DNA from: Desulfurococcales archaeon
GTDB taxonomy: Archaea > Thermoproteota > Thermoprotei_A > Sulfolobales > Desulfurococcaceae
Direction: 5' to 3'
DNA length: 6,781 nucleotides
NCBI GenBank assembly: GCA_027028805.1
Contig: JALVHX010000270.1
Location: 1-6,781 of the forward strand
Part shown: one piece after another, positions 5,223 to 6,781 of the stretch
Numbering within the stretch: position 1 is the stretch's first letter
Layout of the letters: every line of letters begins with the position of its first letter
Notes under the pieces: model-generated
What the model saw: only the letters and a program-made list of their open reading frames with translations
The model's database searches: none
What the model was told of the DNA's origin: nothing
Translations under genes and position numbers: made by a program

Positions 5223-6475
5223 TGGTTTACATGTACACGCGTATAGCGGCCTTGGCGCTCGTGGTTGCCCTGGCCGCGTCTCTGGCCGCGCCCACTGTAT
5301 ATGCCCTGCCATATATGGCTGCTGGAGGCCCCGGCGAGGACGAGCATGGCCGGCGCGGCGGGCTTCGCGGCGTCTTCGGGAACATATCTTATTCCACGCT
5401 GCTATCGGCGTTCTTTGATGTGAGAAACGAGTCTCTGCCGCTGCTCAGGTGGGCCGAGGACTACAACGTGACGCTTGCCTCTAGGATCGAGGAGCGCGCG
5501 GAGTTCCACTATAATAGGAGCCTCTACTACAACTCCACGGGCGACGAGAGGCTGGCGAAGATCCACGTGTTTATAGCGACTATGGTGTATGCTCACGCGC
5601 CGGTAACGGCCTACATCGTCCTAGGCTATACGATCAAGTCGAGCCTGGGCGAGAACGGGAGCATAACGAGTGGAACAGTCGAGGCCGTTCTGGCCAGGGC
5701 CTCGGAGCTTAGAGGACTGGTGATGCAGGCGCGTGGATACGCTTTGAACCATAGTGTCACGCTACCCTATATCGTCGACGCATTGATCGCTAGGGCTGAG
5801 TGGAGGATCAGTGTTGCCGAGAGGCTTCTAGCCAACGGATCCATTAGGCCAGCGCTCAGGAACGCCGTCATAGGGTACAGGCTGTACGTCAAGGCCTACG
5901 CTATAATCATATACGCGACGATCATAAGCGATGTATTCAACGGTGACCGCGGCTTCTACGAGACCGTGGTACACGCCATCTATCCACGGGCCACCGATAC
6001 ACTGGCCCGTATACTCCCGATGCTCCCCCCAAGGATAAGGGAGAGGATCAAGCACGAGATCAAGACAGGTACCCCGCCAACAGCTATCTTGGAGAGACTC
6101 AGATCCTATCTAAGGGAGCTCCATAAGAAGACGATGAATATAAGCGATGAGAAGCTCGCACATATAATTACCAGGAAGCTCCTAGAGGCCCTGCGCCACA
6201 TGCACGGCAGGGTTTGGAGAGAATACGCGGCCGCCCTAGGCTATGCGCCCTACCAGTACCGCATGATATACAACGCGACATACACTATAATACTCAACAT
6301 AATACGCGACGCGGAGAACACCTCCGAGACCCCTGAAGAGCTCATAGGCAACATCATTGAATCGATAAGGAGCTGGCTTGAAAACAACATAGGCTTCCCC
6401 ACAATAATAGTTGACGCCATAATAATGGAGCTACAAGTATTAATAACAATACAACACCACGGCCACCACGGCTAG
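5222..6475 (+). CDS. Secreted, heavily N-glycosylated all-helical protein of unknown function
   Basis: I do not recognise a named family. Residues 4-28 form a classic Sec signal peptide (basic Tyr-Thr-Arg, hydrophobic core IAALALVVALAASLAA, cleavage after VYA28), so the roughly 390-residue mature protein should be extracytoplasmic. It is predicted to be almost entirely alpha-helical. Eleven of its 17 asparagines are in N-x-S/T sequons: N54, 69, 82, 98, 104, 145, 176, 205, 306, 351 and 366. This is far above chance and indicates a glycoprotein. The sequons sit mainly in turns between helices. Regions around 80-138 and 174-235 look like diverged copies of one module. The tail is QHHGHHG (411-417), possibly metal-binding. 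A hydrophobic stretch at 392-410 contains Asp and Glu, so it is a doubtful membrane anchor. Starts are GTG 5222 or ATG 5231. The last 200 bp are noticeably more AT-rich than the rest. It may be a cell-surface structural or binding protein; this is not demonstrated. Confidence 0.85.
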   Translation: MVYMYTRIAALALVVALAASLAAPTVYALPYMAAGGPGEDEHGRRGGLRGVFGNISYSTLLSAFFDVRNESLPLLRWAEDYNVTLASRIEERAEFHYNRSLYYNSTGDERLAKIHVFIATMVYAHAPVTAYIVLGYTIKSSLGENGSITSGTVEAVLARASELRGLVMQARGYALNHSVTLPYIVDALIARAEWRISVAERLLANGSIRPALRNAVIGYRLYVKAYAIIIYATIISDVFNGDRGFYETVVHAIYPRATDTLARILPMLPPRIRERIKHEIKTGTPPTAILERLRSYLRELHKKTMNISDEKLAHIITRKLLEALRHMHGRVWREYAAALGYAPYQYRMIYNATYTIILNIIRDAENTSETPEELIGNIIESIRSWLENNIGFPTIIVDAIIMELQVLITIQHHGHHG

Positions 6476-6484
6476 ATATCCTTA

Positions 6485-6521
6485 TTTTTTATATTCATTC
6501 ATATAAAACTAATCCTTTTTT
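6485..6521 (+). terminator. Terminator region with perfect 8-bp hairpin and two T6 runs
   Basis: TTTTATAT (6487-6494) and ATATAAAA (6501-6508) form a perfect 8-bp inverted repeat with a 6-nt loop, beginning 12 bp after the stop codon. T6 runs sit at 6485-6490 and 6516-6521. The placement straight after the secreted-protein gene and the T-runs support transcription termination. The stem is all A/T, so at high temperature the U-runs probably matter more than the hairpin. Confidence 0.6.
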
Positions 6522-6652
6522 CTAGCATTAAATAAACTACGATTAATAAGATTGTTCCATAATATTTATTTCCAATTCTTTTCTGTTAATACACGATTCT
6601 ATTGTATTCTTTGAGTATAATAGGAGTTAATAAAACATTACTATTCCCCAAA

Positions 6653-6666
6653 GTTTAGACCTAAAC
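6653..6666. repeat. Perfect palindrome GTTTAG-AC-CTAAAC
   Basis: Two 6-bp arms separated by 2 bp make a 14-bp operator-like palindrome in the AT-rich spacer. The form suits a dimeric helix-turn-helix regulator. No adjacent gene start is visible in the window, so the target, if any, would lie beyond the right edge. Confidence 0.45.
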
Positions 6667-6696
6667 AAAGTATCTATGATTTATAATAGAGATGTT

Positions 6697-6722
6697 TGAT
6701 ACAGGTGATTTAATCTGTATCA
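6697..6722. repeat. Inverted repeat TGATACAG / CTGTATCA
   Basis: The arms at 6697-6704 and 6715-6722 are a perfect 8-bp inverted repeat around a 10-nt spacer. It is followed by TATTAAG at 6724-6730 and again at 6733-6739, a 7-bp direct repeat with a 9-bp period. It could be a protein-binding site or an RNA hairpin near a rightward promoter. Confidence 0.4.
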
Positions 6723-6781
6723 GTATTAAGTATATTAAGTGTAAAGCCATAGGAACGGCGCCAAGAGCCGTGGGATAGATA

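Larger units (their letters stand above)
6476..6750. other. AT-rich intergenic region without recognisable genes
   Basis: This stretch drops to about 25% G+C (30 of 120 bases in 6541-6660), against roughly 58-65% in sampled stretches of the coding regions. I see no open frame with coding character on either strand, no tRNA and no CRISPR repeat. It holds the terminator at its left end, inverted repeats at 6653-6666 and 6697-6722, and TATA-like sequences. G+C rises again abruptly after about 6750. Confidence 0.7.

Noticed and set aside
5122..5418. 98-codon + strand frame at the start of the secreted-protein gene
   Set aside because: It overlaps the signal peptide coding region in another frame and runs across the divergent promoter; the product has no domain character.
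5735..6475. Transmembrane protein reading of the secreted protein
   Set aside because: The hydrophobic stretches at residues 114-138, 225-238 and 392-410 are short or interrupted by His, Pro, Asp or Glu, which fits buried amphipathic helices better than membrane spans.
6692..6778. 28-codon + strand frame from ATG 6692
   Set aside because: No Shine-Dalgarno, it lies across an inverted repeat in AT-rich DNA, and the product has no recognisable feature; such length is expected by chance.
6476..6781. CRISPR array or leader
   Set aside because: No repeat unit of 20 or more bases recurs; the inverted and direct repeats are 6-8 bp and unrelated to one another.
6540..6781. Replication origin
   Set aside because: AT-richness and dyads fit loosely, but I find no origin-recognition-box-like sequence and no orc1/cdc6 gene in the window.

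Overview
The window looks like a chromosome fragment of a hyperthermophilic crenarchaeon, most likely Desulfurococcales in the broad Pyrodictium/Hyperthermus group. This is inferred from protein style only. The supporting signs are GC-rich genes dominated by AGG/ATA/GAG-type codons, frequent GTG and TTG starts, TATA-type promoters, very short spacers or overlaps between genes, and archaeal families (an Hsp20 with the YGPYIYGF/IGPDG N-terminal signature, an ArfC-type reductase, an Alg13/Alg14/MurG-like glycosyltransferase). No virus, transposon, CRISPR, rRNA or tRNA was found.

Layout. Positions 1-401 hold the 3' part of a small heat-shock protein gene on the + strand; its start is probably off the left edge. 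A 138-bp spacer carries a T-run terminator candidate and a good TATA box. Then come two overlapping + strand genes: an MJ0936/YfcE-type metallophosphoesterase (540-1061) and the riboflavin-pathway reductase ArfC/RIB7 (1030-1710). The reductase gene runs tail-to-tail, with a 26-bp overlap, into a - strand Agl24-like GT-B glycosyltransferase (1685-2668). A 151-bp divergent intergenic region (2669-2819) separates that gene from a tightly coupled + strand pair: a YjbQ/UPF0047 protein (2820-3233) and nicotinate phosphoribosyltransferase (3236-4420). The latter ends tail-to-tail with an unrecognised - strand gene (4417-5145), and the two stop codons share one CTAG. That orphan diverges from a + strand gene (5222-6475) for a secreted, all-helical protein with 11 N-glycosylation sequons. 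About 300 bp of AT-rich DNA with several perfect inverted repeats closes the window.

How the genes fit together. Three themes are visible. The first is cofactor metabolism: ArfC (flavin/F420 precursor), NAPRTase (NAD salvage) and YjbQ (weak thiamine-phosphate-synthase-like activity, physiological role unsettled). The second is surface glycosylation: the Agl24-like enzyme is the type that adds the second GlcNAc of the lipid-linked N-glycan, and the sequon-packed secreted protein is an obvious kind of substrate for that pathway. The third is protein quality control (Hsp20).

Most of the window is ordinary, compact archaeal chromosome. The points most worth following are the phosphoesterase overlapping the riboflavin reductase (a candidate for an unassigned phosphatase step in archaeal riboflavin synthesis), the secreted glycoprotein with an apparent internal duplication, the YjbQ-NAPRTase coupling, and the palindrome-rich AT island at the right edge.
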